64,000 bases of DNA from assembly GCA_900469345.1 (NCBI GenBank), contig UBWZ01000002.1, positions 98,847 through 162,846 of the forward strand, given 5' to 3'. The DNA is from Hyphomicrobiales bacterium. Its GTDB lineage: Bacteria > Pseudomonadota > Alphaproteobacteria > Rhizobiales > Rhizobiaceae. The notes beneath the pieces are model-generated. The model was not told the origin of the DNA. It saw only the letters and a list, made by a program, of their open reading frames with translations, and searched no databases. Shown one piece after another: positions 1 through 7,903 of the stretch. A program made the position numbers and the translations under genes. Within the stretch, counting starts at the first letter, position 1. Every line of letters starts with the position of its first letter.

Positions 1-760
1 CGGGCGCCACCAGATAGATGCAGGCGCAGCTGTCATGCAGGGCCATGCCGTCGAGCCCGACTCTCTGGCGGTAAAAGCCGATATAGTGCTGCGACAGGTC
101 CGACAGGAGCTGCAGCCCGGGCGCCCCGGATGCCGTCATTTCGGCAAGATAGTCGGACGACATGATCGTCTTCATGGTAACGTCGAGACCGAAGATGGTC
201 ACCTTCCAGGAGGCGGTGAAAACCACATCGGCGGCTTCCGGATCGCCGTAGATGTTGGCCTCGGCAGCCGGCGTCACATTGCCGTTGACGTCGAACGCGC
301 CGCCCATCACCACCACTTGCCTGACCAGTCCTGCGATATCAGGATCGGCCTGAAGGGCAAGCGCAAGGTTCGTCATCCGGCCAACGGCAACCAGTGTGAC
401 CTCGCCCGGATGGGCACGCACCATGTCGATGATGTACTGGAACGCGGGACGCGGATCGAGCGGCAGGTCGACCGTCGCCGGAACCCCGATATTGCCGAGA
501 CCATCCTCGCCGTGAACGATTGAGGCCGGGTGATCGTCGGCGCGGCCGTCGTGGAAGGCCCGCCCCGCGCCGCTGGCGATCGGTGCGGCGATGTCCCATT
601 TCCGATGCAGGAACTGCGCATTGCGGGTTGTCGTCTCAATCGGGGCATTGCCGAACACGGTGGTGACGCCGATCAGATCGATGTCCGGATGGCGGTGCAG
701 GAAGAGAAGGGCCATGGCATCGTCGACGCCGGGGTCCGTATCGAAAATCACCTTCTGCAT
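1..760 (-). CDS. Nucleoside hydrolase (IunH/RihA type), 3' end cut by window edge
   Basis: This enzyme hydrolyses the N-glycosidic bond of ribonucleosides and so feeds purine/pyrimidine salvage; it is probably cytosolic. The N-terminus carries the Ca2+-binding signature DTDPGVDDA at about residues 8-16, which defines the family. Further in are the conserved VMGGA segment and, near the cut, a DGMALHDSCA stretch that matches the C-terminal metal/ribose loop. About 253 codons are visible and the family is usually about 310 residues, so roughly 55 residues are missing beyond base 1. The ATG at 760 was chosen because AGGGCAGGACC lies just upstream and the conserved motif starts seven residues in. 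No substrate preference can be read from the visible part. Confidence 0.9.
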   Translation of the reverse strand, partial: MQKVIFDTDPGVDDAMALLFLHRHPDIDLIGVTTVFGNAPIETTTRNAQFLHRKWDIAAPIASGAGRAFHDGRADDHPASIVHGEDGLGNIGVPATVDLPLDPRPAFQYIIDMVRAHPGEVTLVAVGRMTNLALALQADPDIAGLVRQVVVMGGAFDVNGNVTPAAEANIYGDPEAADVVFTASWKVTIFGLDVTMKTIMSSDYLAEMTASGAPGLQLLSDLSQHYIGFYRQRVGLDGMALHDSCACIYLVAP

Positions 761-933
761 GCTGTGGTCCTGCCCTTCAATGCCTGTGCCGTGCGCGCCG
801 CGCCGCGCGACCATAGCGCAAGATGCCGCAGAGGCAATCGGCGGCCCTTTTACGCCACAACATATCCGGTTGCGGCTGCCCACGATCGATGCCACAAGCC
901 GGCCAATCCCGCCCCATTCATTCGAGCATCATC

Positions 934-1719
934 TTGACCGAACTGACCTTTCAACTTCTCATGCTGTTGTTCCTGGCAGCGGTGTTCGCAGGCTTTGTCG
1001 ATAGCATCGCCGGCGGCGGCGGGCTGATCACCATTCCGGTTCTGCTGCTTGCCGGCATATCGCCGCTCGAATCGATCGCGACCAACAAGCTGCAGTCCCA
1101 GTTCGGTTCTGCCTCCGCCACCTACGCCTATGCCAGGCGCGGACATGTGAGCCTGGCGAGCCAGGTGCCCATGGCAGCCGTCGCGGCGATTGCCGGCGGC
1201 ATCGGCGCCCTCCTCGCCTCGCGCATGCCCGCCAGCCTGTTGAGCTTCGGCATTCCCTTCCTGCTCATCGCGATTGCGCTGTTCTTCGCGTTCAAGCCCA
1301 ATCTCAGCGACACCGATAGCCACCGCCGGGTGACACCGCGCGTCTTCGCCGTCACCGTCGTGCCGCTGGTCGCACTCTATGACGGGCTGTTCGGGCCAGG
1401 GGCCGGCTCCTTTTACATGCTCGGCTTTGTTCTGCTCGCCGGCTTCGGCATGCTCAAGGCAACCGCCCATACGAAGCTCATCAATCTGGGCTCCAATTTC
1501 GGCTCGTTCCTTGTCTTTGCGGCAACCGGCTCAGTTCTTTGGAAAGTCGGCCTGTTGATGGGTGTCGGCCAGTTGATCGGCGCGCAGATCGGATCCGGGC
1601 TCGCCATCAAGAGCGGCGCCCGCATCATCAAGCCTCTTCTGGTAATCTCGTGTCTGGTACTGGCGGCAAAGCTGCTCGCAGATCCAACCCATCCGCTGCG
1701 CGTCTGGCTCGGCTTCTAA
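934..1719 (+). CDS. Sulfite exporter TauE/SafE family permease (DUF81)
   Basis: Predicted inner-membrane carrier of about 261 residues with roughly eight hydrophobic segments. The family-typical start FAGFVDSIAGGGGLI lies in the first helix and its internal echo YDGLFGPGAGSF lies near residue 150; this paired repeat is the hallmark of TauE/SafE proteins. Members are linked to export or uptake of sulfite, sulfonates and other organic anions, and the substrate here is unknown. The start is uncertain. I use TTG at 934 because it gives the usual LTELTFQLL N-terminus; ATG at 961 is the alternative, and neither has a good ribosome binding site. It ends 12 bases from the convergent cobU gene. Confidence 0.85.
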   Translation: MTELTFQLLMLLFLAAVFAGFVDSIAGGGGLITIPVLLLAGISPLESIATNKLQSQFGSASATYAYARRGHVSLASQVPMAAVAAIAGGIGALLASRMPASLLSFGIPFLLIAIALFFAFKPNLSDTDSHRRVTPRVFAVTVVPLVALYDGLFGPGAGSFYMLGFVLLAGFGMLKATAHTKLINLGSNFGSFLVFAATGSVLWKVGLLMGVGQLIGAQIGSGLAIKSGARIIKPLLVISCLVLAAKLLADPTHPLRVWLGF

Positions 1720-1731
1720 AAGCAGGCAGTT

Positions 1732-2253
1732 TCAGCCCTTGAGCTTGAGCGGCAGGCCGGCCGCGACAAAATAGGCCTTGTCCGCGATCGCCGCGATCTT
1801 TTGGTGAAGCCGCCCAGCATGATCACGGAACTCCCGCGCCATCCGGTTTTCGGGCACGATGCCGAGCCCGACCTCGTTCGACACGAGCACCACATGCGAC
1901 GCACAGCTAGAAAGCTGAGCGATCAGTGCTTCACTCTCCGCCTTCAGGTCGCGCTCGGACATCATAAGGTTCGAGACCCACAGCGTCAGGCAATCGACCA
2001 GCACGGAGCGGCCGGCGGCATCGATTGTTGCCAGATGCCGCGGCAGGTCCAGTGGGATTTCATGGGTGATCCACCCCTCGCCTCGATCGGCTTGGTGCCG
2101 CGCAATTCGGTCGACCATCTCGTCGTCGAAGGCCTGTCCCGTTGCAATATAATGCCGTTCGCCGCCGGCCGAGATGATCATGCGCTCGGAAAACGATGAC
2201 TTACCCGATCGCGCCCCGCCGAGAACGAGAACAACATGGCCTGAACGCGTCAT
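1732..2253 (-). CDS. cobU: Bifunctional adenosylcobinamide kinase / adenosylcobinamide-phosphate guanylyltransferase
   Basis: CobU (CobP in many alphaproteobacteria) phosphorylates adenosylcobinamide and then attaches GMP, giving AdoCbi-GDP for nucleotide-loop assembly of vitamin B12. The 173-residue protein has the P-loop [12 protein letters not shown] at residues 12-23. It also has the conserved HxxxR segment containing the guanylylated His (ARHQADRG, about residue 52) and the DCLTLWVSN and [12 protein letters not shown] motifs, all as expected for a full-length enzyme. ATG 2253 starts right at the conserved N-terminus. It stands alone here, but B12 supply is relevant because a corrinoid-dependent methyltransferase cluster starts a few kilobases away. 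A hairpin plus T-run sits in its leader. Confidence 0.93.
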   Translation of the reverse strand: MTRSGHVVLVLGGARSGKSSFSERMIISAGGERHYIATGQAFDDEMVDRIARHQADRGEGWITHEIPLDLPRHLATIDAAGRSVLVDCLTLWVSNLMMSERDLKAESEALIAQLSSCASHVVLVSNEVGLGIVPENRMAREFRDHAGRLHQKIAAIADKAYFVAAGLPLKLKG

Positions 2254-2267
2254 GGAAGCCTTGGCTG

Positions 2268-2313
2268 AAATAGAAAAGGACCGGACGATTCGTAGATGAG
2301 GAGGCGTCCGGCC
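2268..2313 (-). terminator. Terminator-like hairpin in the cobU leader
   Basis: Read on the minus strand, a GC-rich stem (about CGTCCGG with CCGGACG, 9-10 bp with one mismatch) is followed at once by TTTTCTATTT, ending 15 bases before the cobU start. This is the layout of an intrinsic terminator inside a leader, as in riboswitch or attenuator control. I looked upstream for a cobalamin riboswitch B12 box and did not find a convincing one. Confidence 0.4.
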
Positions 2314-2531
2314 CTGTTGGTATTGCTGTTCCAGACTCGTGTCTGCCAGAAGATACTGGGCCCAGATCGGAGAGACGTCAACCGTTTCGCAATGTGGGAG
2401 CTGTTTCCATGGCGTCATTGTCCTGTTTGCGACGGCAGGCGGCGAGTTTCTCCGTTGTGAAAATTCGCCGTTGCGCATATTGCGACGTCAACGACAACGA
2501 GGCCGGCCGACGCAGGTCCTGAGGAACATCC

Positions 2532-2675
2532 ATGCTCTACATTTTCAAAAGCAACAGCGGCCTGCAGATCGCCTGGAACGCAACCGCACCGACACGACAG
2601 GTAGCATCCCGGATGCAGCAACTCGACACGCGCTTTTCGCTGTTCGGATTGATCCGCTCTGGCAAAACCGGCTGA
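2532..2675 (+). CDS. Possible small protein, 47 aa, unknown function
   Basis: A short frame starting MLYIFKSNSGLQIAW and ending LIRSGKTG. It has an ATG, an AGGA-type ribosome binding site six bases upstream (TGAGGAACATCC), and coding-like base use: about 70 percent GC at third positions and just under 50 percent at second positions. It lies alone in the roughly 1-kb gap between cobU and the betaine importer. I do not recognise the family. Supported by composition and start signals only. Confidence 0.4.
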   Translation: MLYIFKSNSGLQIAWNATAPTRQVASRMQQLDTRFSLFGLIRSGKTG

Positions 2676-2733
2676 GAGCCGGACCGGGTCCTGCCTGCCA
2701 GACACGGCATCATACAGCACCAAGAGAAGAAGA

Positions 2734-2832
2734 ATGGAGGGCAACCGGGACGCACTACCTGATCCGGTTGCCGACGCTGGACTGTTCGTCCACGCCCAGA
2801 TCTTTAGCGACACATCCTTACCGGATGGTTAG
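2734..2832 (+). CDS. Very short possible reading frame, 32 aa
   Basis: ATG preceded by AGAGAAGAAG, encoding an acidic peptide (MEGNRDALPD at the N-terminus) that ends 32 residues later. It follows the 47-aa frame by 58 bases. Its base use is not clearly coding and it could be chance. Confidence 0.15.
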   Translation: MEGNRDALPDPVADAGLFVHAQIFSDTSLPDG

Positions 2833-3313
2833 TGCGGCGCTCCAAGATTACGTTTTTACGTCGCTGCAAAGTTTTTTTCGAAAAATGCAGTGGCGGCGGC
2901 GACGGCGCTAATCGGCTACAAAACGGCAAAGCTGGGGCGTGACTTTTGCGACGGTCGTGAGCTTGCCGACCGAGCGGGCCGCCGCGGCGGCCATAACGGC
3001 GGCAAATGCCGGTTTTTCCACCTGATCTCCCATCGAAATCTAGTTGTAACAATGACTTGCTAACGCACCTCCATTGGACGGCGCCGTGCTGCACAGTTGA
3101 TTTCTCTGCCGGAATACGTACGCTGAGGCACATGGGGTCCGAGAGCGCAGTATCCGCGAGATCAATTGGCGGGTTTAAAACAGACGCGAGACCTCGACAG
3201 GCTTGGCGTGAGGGCACCTGCGGGTTGATCACGGCGTGCCCAGGGTGTGGATGGCCGATATACTTCGGAGTCCCGGATTTTGAACACTGCAACAACAAGA
3301 CTGGGAGGTCTTA
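2833..3313. other. Non-coding gap upstream of the betaine importer
   Basis: About 480 bases with no convincing gene on either strand. It must hold the promoter of the importer operon. I see a T-rich and A-rich stretch near 2845-2895 with weak self-complementarity (CTGCA...TGCAG), but no motif I can name. The ribosome binding site GGAGG of the next gene is at its end. Confidence 0.4.
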
Positions 3314-4312
3314 ATGATGAAAAAGCTCCTTGCTTCCGCTGTTTTTGCCGGCGGACTCTATGCTTTCGCCGGTGCCGCTCATGCGGAATGCGGCTCCGTT
3401 TCCATCGCCGAAATGAACTGGGCCTCGGCCGGTGTCGCAGCCAATGTCGACAAGATCATCCTCGAAAAGGGCTATGGCTGCTCGGTCGAGCTGGTAACGG
3501 GCGACACCATGCCCACCTTCACCTCGATGAACGAAAAGGGCCAGCCTGATATGGCCCCCGAATTCTGGGTCAACGCCGTACGCACGCCTCTCGACAAGGC
3601 CGTATCCGAAGGCCGCCTCGTGATCGCCGCCGAAATTCTCGCCGATGGCGCTGTCGAGGGATGGTGGATCCCCAAATTCCTCGCCGATGCCCATCCAGAC
3701 ATCAAGACAGTGCAGCAGGCGATCCAGCATCCGGACCTCTTCCCGGCCCCGGAAGACCCCTCCAAGGGCGCCGTCACCAACTGCCCGTCCGGCTGGAACT
3801 GCCAGGTGTCTACCGCCAACCTCTACAAGGCGCTTGGTGCTAAGGAGAAGAACTTCGAACTGGTCGACACCGGCTCCGCCGCAGGTCTCGATGGCTCGAT
3901 CGCCAACGCCTTCGAGAAGAAGACCGGCTGGCTCGGCTACTACTGGGCGCCGACGGCGATCCTTGGCAAGTACGAGATGGTGAAGCTTTCCTTCGACGTG
4001 CAGCACGACAAGGCCGACTGGGATGCCTGCACGGCGGTCCCGGACTGCGCCAATCCCAAGGTCAACTCCTACCCGACATCGCAGGCCTTCACCGTCGTGA
4101 CCAAGAAATTCGCCGAAAAGGCGGGCGTCGCGATGGATTACATCAAGGCTCGCAAGTGGACCAACGCCACCGTCAACGGCATTCTCGCCTGGCAGACGGA
4201 CAACCAGGGCACCAACGAGGACGCTGCAAAGCATTTCCTGGAGACAATGCCCGAAGTCTGGTCGAAGTGGGTCAAGCCTGACGTGGCTGAAAAGATCAAG
4301 GCCTCGCTCTAA
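3314..4312 (+). CDS. proX: Glycine betaine/choline-type ABC transporter, periplasmic binding protein (OpuAC/ProX family)
   Basis: Extracytoplasmic solute receptor that delivers a quaternary amine to the permease encoded downstream. The 332-residue protein starts with a clear Sec signal peptide (MKKLLASAVFAGG..., cleavage predicted after AHA near residue 24) and the mature chain begins ECGSVSIAEMNWAS, usual for OpuAC-type receptors. It is rich in Trp and Tyr (EGWWIP, LGYYWAP), which suits the aromatic cage that binds trimethylammonium groups. Start signals are strong: GGAGG six bases before the ATG, with a second ATG next to it. It is first in a receptor-permease-ATPase operon. The ligand is inferred, not shown; the neighbouring bmt and mttB genes favour glycine betaine or a relative. 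Confidence 0.88.
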   Translation: MMKKLLASAVFAGGLYAFAGAAHAECGSVSIAEMNWASAGVAANVDKIILEKGYGCSVELVTGDTMPTFTSMNEKGQPDMAPEFWVNAVRTPLDKAVSEGRLVIAAEILADGAVEGWWIPKFLADAHPDIKTVQQAIQHPDLFPAPEDPSKGAVTNCPSGWNCQVSTANLYKALGAKEKNFELVDTGSAAGLDGSIANAFEKKTGWLGYYWAPTAILGKYEMVKLSFDVQHDKADWDACTAVPDCANPKVNSYPTSQAFTVVTKKFAEKAGVAMDYIKARKWTNATVNGILAWQTDNQGTNEDAAKHFLETMPEVWSKWVKPDVAEKIKASL

Positions 4313-4319
4313 CAGCGTC

Positions 4320-4347
4320 CCGGAGGCCGTGATCCCACGGCCTCCGG
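4320..4347 (+). terminator. Strong hairpin after the binding-protein gene
   Basis: Perfect 12-bp arms CCGGAGGCCGTG and CACGGCCTCCGG separated by four bases, with no T-run. Hairpins of this kind behind receptor genes usually protect or partly end the transcript, so that more receptor than permease is made; that role is inferred. Confidence 0.55.
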
Positions 4348-4480
4348 ACCCCCGGAGCCGCGTCTGAGCGACTTCGCATGCCGGAAAAAAGACGCCGGCC
4401 GACGACCAATCTGCTACTCTGGCGGCCTGGATCGGACGGCCATGCCGAACCGGGACCATAAAACAAACAAGGGGAACCTC

Positions 4481-5389
4481 ATGGCAAGCTGTAGTCTCCT
4501 GCCGAACCTGCTGTGCAGCTTCCCGGCCATGAGCGATCAGTACATTCGCGACGCGCGCAAAGTGATTGACGAAGGCTTCAAGGGCTTGGTGCGCGAGTAC
4601 GTGGGCGTGATCGATACGGTCGTGCAGCCCCTGCAATGGTTTCTGAACTACCTGGAAAAGGTGTTCACCAATTCCCCCTGGGTCCTCGTGCTGGCCGTCA
4701 TGATGCTGATCGTCTATCTGACCAGCCGCAGCGTCCGCATCACCGTCGGCACCGGCGTCGGCATGGTGTTGATCGGTGTCATCGGCCTCTGGAACGATAC
4801 CATGATTACCCTGGCGATCACCACCGTCGCCACGCTGATCGCCATCCTGATCGGCATACCTATCGGCATCCTGATGGCCCGTTCGGACCGGATGCAGAAT
4901 GCGATCAACCCCGTTCTCGACGTGATGCAGACGCTGCCGAGCTTCGTCTATCTCATTCCCGTCGTCGTCATCTTCGGCATCGGCAAGGTGCCGGGCCTGA
5001 TTGCGGTCGTCATCTACGCCGTTCCGCCGATGATCCGTCTGACCAATCTCGGCATTCGTCTCGTCGACAAGGAAGTGCTGGAAGCCGCCGATGCGTTCGG
5101 CTCCTCGCCGGGGCAGAAGCTTTGGAACGTACAGATGCCGCTGGCGCTGCCCACCATCATGGCGGGCATTAACCAGACCATCATGATGTCGCTTGCAATG
5201 GTCGTGGTCGCCTCCATGGTCGGCGTCGGCGGACTGGGCAAGAACACGCTGCAGGCCATCAACAACCAGTTCTTCACCTTCGGCTTTATGAACGGCTTTG
5301 CGCTCGTCGCCATCGCCATCATTTTCGACCGCGCCAGCCAGGCTTTCGGCAAGCGCCTTCAGAAACATTCGGAGGTTGTGCATGGCTAG
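4481..5389 (+). CDS. proW: Betaine/choline ABC transporter permease (ProW/OpuAB family)
   Basis: Inner-membrane permease of 302 residues for the importer. After a short soluble N-terminus it shows a hydrophobic hairpin and then the BPD_transp_1 core of about five to six helices, with the EAA loop near residues 205-235 (EVLEAADAFGSSPGQKLWNVQMP) that contacts the ATPase. The ATG at 4481 was chosen over an upstream in-frame ATG because AAGGGGAACCTC lies directly before it. The gene overlaps the ATPase gene by eight bases, so translation is probably coupled. Confidence 0.88.
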   Translation: MASCSLLPNLLCSFPAMSDQYIRDARKVIDEGFKGLVREYVGVIDTVVQPLQWFLNYLEKVFTNSPWVLVLAVMMLIVYLTSRSVRITVGTGVGMVLIGVIGLWNDTMITLAITTVATLIAILIGIPIGILMARSDRMQNAINPVLDVMQTLPSFVYLIPVVVIFGIGKVPGLIAVVIYAVPPMIRLTNLGIRLVDKEVLEAADAFGSSPGQKLWNVQMPLALPTIMAGINQTIMMSLAMVVVASMVGVGGLGKNTLQAINNQFFTFGFMNGFALVAIAIIFDRASQAFGKRLQKHSEVVHG

Positions 5390-6434
5390 CCACGGCATCG
5401 AGATCAAGAACCTCTACAAGATCTTCGGTCCTCGTGGCCGGGATTACATCGAGGCGGTCCAGGCGGGGCTGTCGAAGGCCGAGCTCAACGAAAAGCACGG
5501 CCATGTCCTCGGTCTGAAGAACATCAACATCTCCATGCCGGCCGGTGGCATCACCGTCGTCATGGGCCTGTCCGGCTCGGGCAAGTCGACCCTGATCCGG
5601 CACATCAACCGCCTGATCGAGCCCACCTTCGGCGAGGTCGTTTATGATGGCCTGGATATCTGCGCGATGACCGAGAACGGTCTGCGCGAGTTCCGCCGCC
5701 ACCGCACCGCCATGGTGTTTCAGAAGTTCGCGCTTCTGCCACATCGCACCGTCCTCGAAAATACCGTCTACGGCCTCGACATCCAGGGCGTCTCCCGTGA
5801 CGAAAGCGCCAAACGGGGCCGCTACTGGATCGAACGGGTTGGGCTGACCGGCTTCGAGAACCACTATCCGAACCAGTTGTCGGGCGGCATGCAGCAGCGT
5901 GTCGGCCTTGCCCGCGCGCTGACCAACGACGCCGACATTCTCCTGATGGACGAGGCCTATTCGGCGCTCGACCCGCTCATCCGCGTCGATATGCAATCCG
6001 TGCTGCTGGATCTGCAGGCGGAGCTGAAGAAAACCGTCGTGTTCATCACCCACGATCTCGATGAGGCTCTGCGGCTCGGCGACAAGATCGCGGTCCTGCG
6101 CGACGGCGAGGTCATCCAGCAAGGCACCGGCCAGGAGATCGTCCTCGCGCCCGCCGATGATTACATCACCGCCTTCGTCAAGGAAGTGAACCGCGGACGC
6201 GTCATCCAGGCCGGCACGGTCATGAGGCCGCTCGATGGTCCTGCCGACGGAATGCGCGTCGCAAACACGACAACGCTGGAATCCGCTGCCAAGGACATGT
6301 GCGATGCCGGACAGTCCCGCGCTGTGGTAGTCGATGCCGAGGGCGCGCCCGTGGGCGTTCTCGATCTCCATGCGATCGTCAGCGCCATGGTCACTCCCGC
6401 CAAGACAGAGGTCCCCAAGCTCGCCGCCGAGTGA
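5382..6434 (+). CDS. proV: Betaine/choline ABC transporter ATP-binding protein (ProV/OpuAA family)
   Basis: ATPase subunit, 350 residues. It contains Walker A GLSGSGKST (about residues 63-71), signature LSGGMQQR, Walker B ILLMDEAYSALD and a switch His in FITHDLDEA. The long N-terminal insertion before the P-loop and the C-terminal extension resembling CBS domains (about residues 270-340) are typical of ProV/OpuAA, where the CBS part senses ionic strength. The CBS region is weakly conserved here, so osmotic gating is uncertain. The ATG at 5382 lies inside the end of the permease gene and is preceded by GGAGG. Last gene of the importer operon; the methionine-cycle gene bmt follows 84 bases later. 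Confidence 0.92.
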   Translation: MASHGIEIKNLYKIFGPRGRDYIEAVQAGLSKAELNEKHGHVLGLKNINISMPAGGITVVMGLSGSGKSTLIRHINRLIEPTFGEVVYDGLDICAMTENGLREFRRHRTAMVFQKFALLPHRTVLENTVYGLDIQGVSRDESAKRGRYWIERVGLTGFENHYPNQLSGGMQQRVGLARALTNDADILLMDEAYSALDPLIRVDMQSVLLDLQAELKKTVVFITHDLDEALRLGDKIAVLRDGEVIQQGTGQEIVLAPADDYITAFVKEVNRGRVIQAGTVMRPLDGPADGMRVANTTTLESAAKDMCDAGQSRAVVVDAEGAPVGVLDLHAIVSAMVTPAKTEVPKLAAE

Positions 6435-6467
6435 TCTTACGCGCCCAAGCGCTGGCTCACCTTGCCA

Positions 6468-6491
6468 ACATATAAAGACATCTTTATATGT
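6468..6491. promoter_or_regulatory. Perfect 24-bp palindromic operator in front of bmt
   Basis: ACATATAAAGA and its exact complement TCTTTATATGT are separated by two bases, 28 bases upstream of the bmt ATG. Both its symmetry and its ATAAAGA..TCTTTAT core resemble sites I associate with the ArsR-family S-adenosylhomocysteine-responsive regulator (SahR type) in front of methionine-cycle genes of alphaproteobacteria. That match is from memory. The palindrome itself is seen directly. Confidence 0.7.
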
Positions 6492-6518
6492 AAGACGATG
6501 TTTTTTGAGGAGCCAAAC

Positions 6519-7532
6519 ATGCGGACCGCCAACGCCCTGACCGACCTGCTTGCCGAAAAAGGAGTTCTCCTGGCAGACGGCGCCACTGGCACCAATCTGT
6601 TTGCCATGGGTCTGGAGGCAGGCGAAGCGCCCGAACTGTGGAATGAAACCGCGCCGGAAAAGATCGTCAAGCTGCACCAGGATTTTGTCGATGCCGGTGC
6701 CGACATCATTCTCACCAACTCGTTTGGCGGGACCCGCCAGCGCCTGAAGCTGCACAAGGCCGACGACCGCGTCTTTGACATGAACAAGCGCGCCGCCGAG
6801 ATCGCCCGTTCCGTTGCCGACAAGGCGCCGCGCAAGGTGATTGTGGCGGGATCCGTCGGCCCGACAGGCGAACTCCTGATACCGCTTGGCGCCATGTCCT
6901 ACGAGGATGCGGTCGCAGCCTTTGTCGAACAGATGGAAGGCCTGAAGGCGGGCGGCGCCGACGTCGCCTGGATCGAGACCATGTCGTCCGGCGATGAGAT
7001 CCGCGCTGCCGCCGAGGCCGCCGTCAAGGTCGGGCTTCCCTATACCTATACGGGGTCTTTCGATACGGCTGGCAAGACGATGATGGGCCTTGACCCGAAG
7101 GACCTGCGCGGCGTGGCAAGCGACGTGGGCGAAGGCCCGGTTGCGGTTGGTGCCAACTGCGGCGTCGGCGCGCCCGACATCCTCTCGAGCCTGCTCGACA
7201 TGACGGCCGCCGATCCGGATGCGATCACCATCGTCAAGGGCAATTGCGGGATACCCGAATACCGCGGCGCCGAGATCCATTACTCCGGCACGCCGCCGCT
7301 GATGGCGGAATATGCGCGCCTCGCCCGCGATGCTGGCGCAAGGATCATCGGCGGTTGCTGCGGCACCTCCTGCGATCACCTTGCTGCCATGCGCACTGCA
7401 CTCGACGAGTACACGCCCCGCCCCCGCCCGACGATTGATGAAATCGTCGACAAGATCGGTCCGCTGCGCAATAAGACTGCCAGTGAATCAGGCGGAGACG
7501 GCAGCCGTGAAAGGCGTCGCCGCCGAAGCTAG
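6519..7532 (+). CDS. bmt: Betaine-homocysteine S-methyltransferase
   Basis: Transfers a methyl group from glycine betaine to homocysteine, giving dimethylglycine and methionine. The 337-residue protein has a homocysteine S-methyltransferase barrel: LADGATGTNLF near the N-terminus, TNSFGG at about residue 67, and the three zinc-ligand cysteines in GANCGVG and GGCCGTSC. A bmt gene of this type is known from Sinorhizobium meliloti betaine metabolism. The ATG at 6519 follows GAGGAG. The last 15 residues are an odd Gly/Arg-rich tail (GSRERRRRRS) beyond the catalytic domain; similar tails occur on three other proteins of this cluster. Transcription is probably controlled by the palindrome 28 bases upstream. 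Confidence 0.9.
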   Translation: MRTANALTDLLAEKGVLLADGATGTNLFAMGLEAGEAPELWNETAPEKIVKLHQDFVDAGADIILTNSFGGTRQRLKLHKADDRVFDMNKRAAEIARSVADKAPRKVIVAGSVGPTGELLIPLGAMSYEDAVAAFVEQMEGLKAGGADVAWIETMSSGDEIRAAAEAAVKVGLPYTYTGSFDTAGKTMMGLDPKDLRGVASDVGEGPVAVGANCGVGAPDILSSLLDMTAADPDAITIVKGNCGIPEYRGAEIHYSGTPPLMAEYARLARDAGARIIGGCCGTSCDHLAAMRTALDEYTPRPRPTIDEIVDKIGPLRNKTASESGGDGSRERRRRRS

Positions 7533-7545
7533 GGGTGGAGGAATG

Positions 7546-7896
7546 ATGACCAGTGTTTCACCGATCGGCAACCGCGATACCGTCGCGGAAAGCCTCGCAG
7601 GTCTTGGTGCCGAACAGCAGGCCTGGCTGGTGCTGGTGATGGAAACGCCGGCATCCGACGAACTCCTGATCGAGGGTCTACACCAGTATCTGGACCATGC
7701 CTCGGAAAGCCGTTTCCTCAATTCTCTCAAGCTGCAGAAATGCGGCGAGTGGATCGGCGACAAGGCCCCGGCGCGCCTGCAGATCCGGCTTATGGAGGCC
7801 GCGAAATCCAGCCAGCATCCCGCCTACCAGGCATTCCGCGACGGCCTCAACCGCTCGGGTGGCCTGGAGCGGGCCTATCCCAAGGCAAAGATCTGA
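7546..7896 (+). CDS. Conserved small protein of the bmt/mttB cluster, unknown function
   Basis: A 116-residue soluble, mostly helical protein starting MTSVSPIGNRDTVAES, with no motif I can name. Its only Cys is in LQKCGEW. GGAGG lies four bases before the ATG at 7546 (a second ATG lies at 7543), and it starts 13 bases after bmt on the same strand, so the two are very likely cotranscribed. It runs convergent with the 4Fe-4S protein gene, with seven bases between them. It probably works with the methyl-transfer genes around it, but nothing in the sequence says how. Confidence 0.7.
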   Translation: MTSVSPIGNRDTVAESLAGLGAEQQAWLVLVMETPASDELLIEGLHQYLDHASESRFLNSLKLQKCGEWIGDKAPARLQIRLMEAAKSSQHPAYQAFRDGLNRSGGLERAYPKAKI

Positions 7897-7903
7897 TTTT
7901 CCG

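Noticed and set aside
3311..7379. Two long opposite-strand frames across the importer and bmt
   Set aside because: No motifs, His/Asp/Gly-rich composition and full overlap with four well-supported genes on the plus strand.
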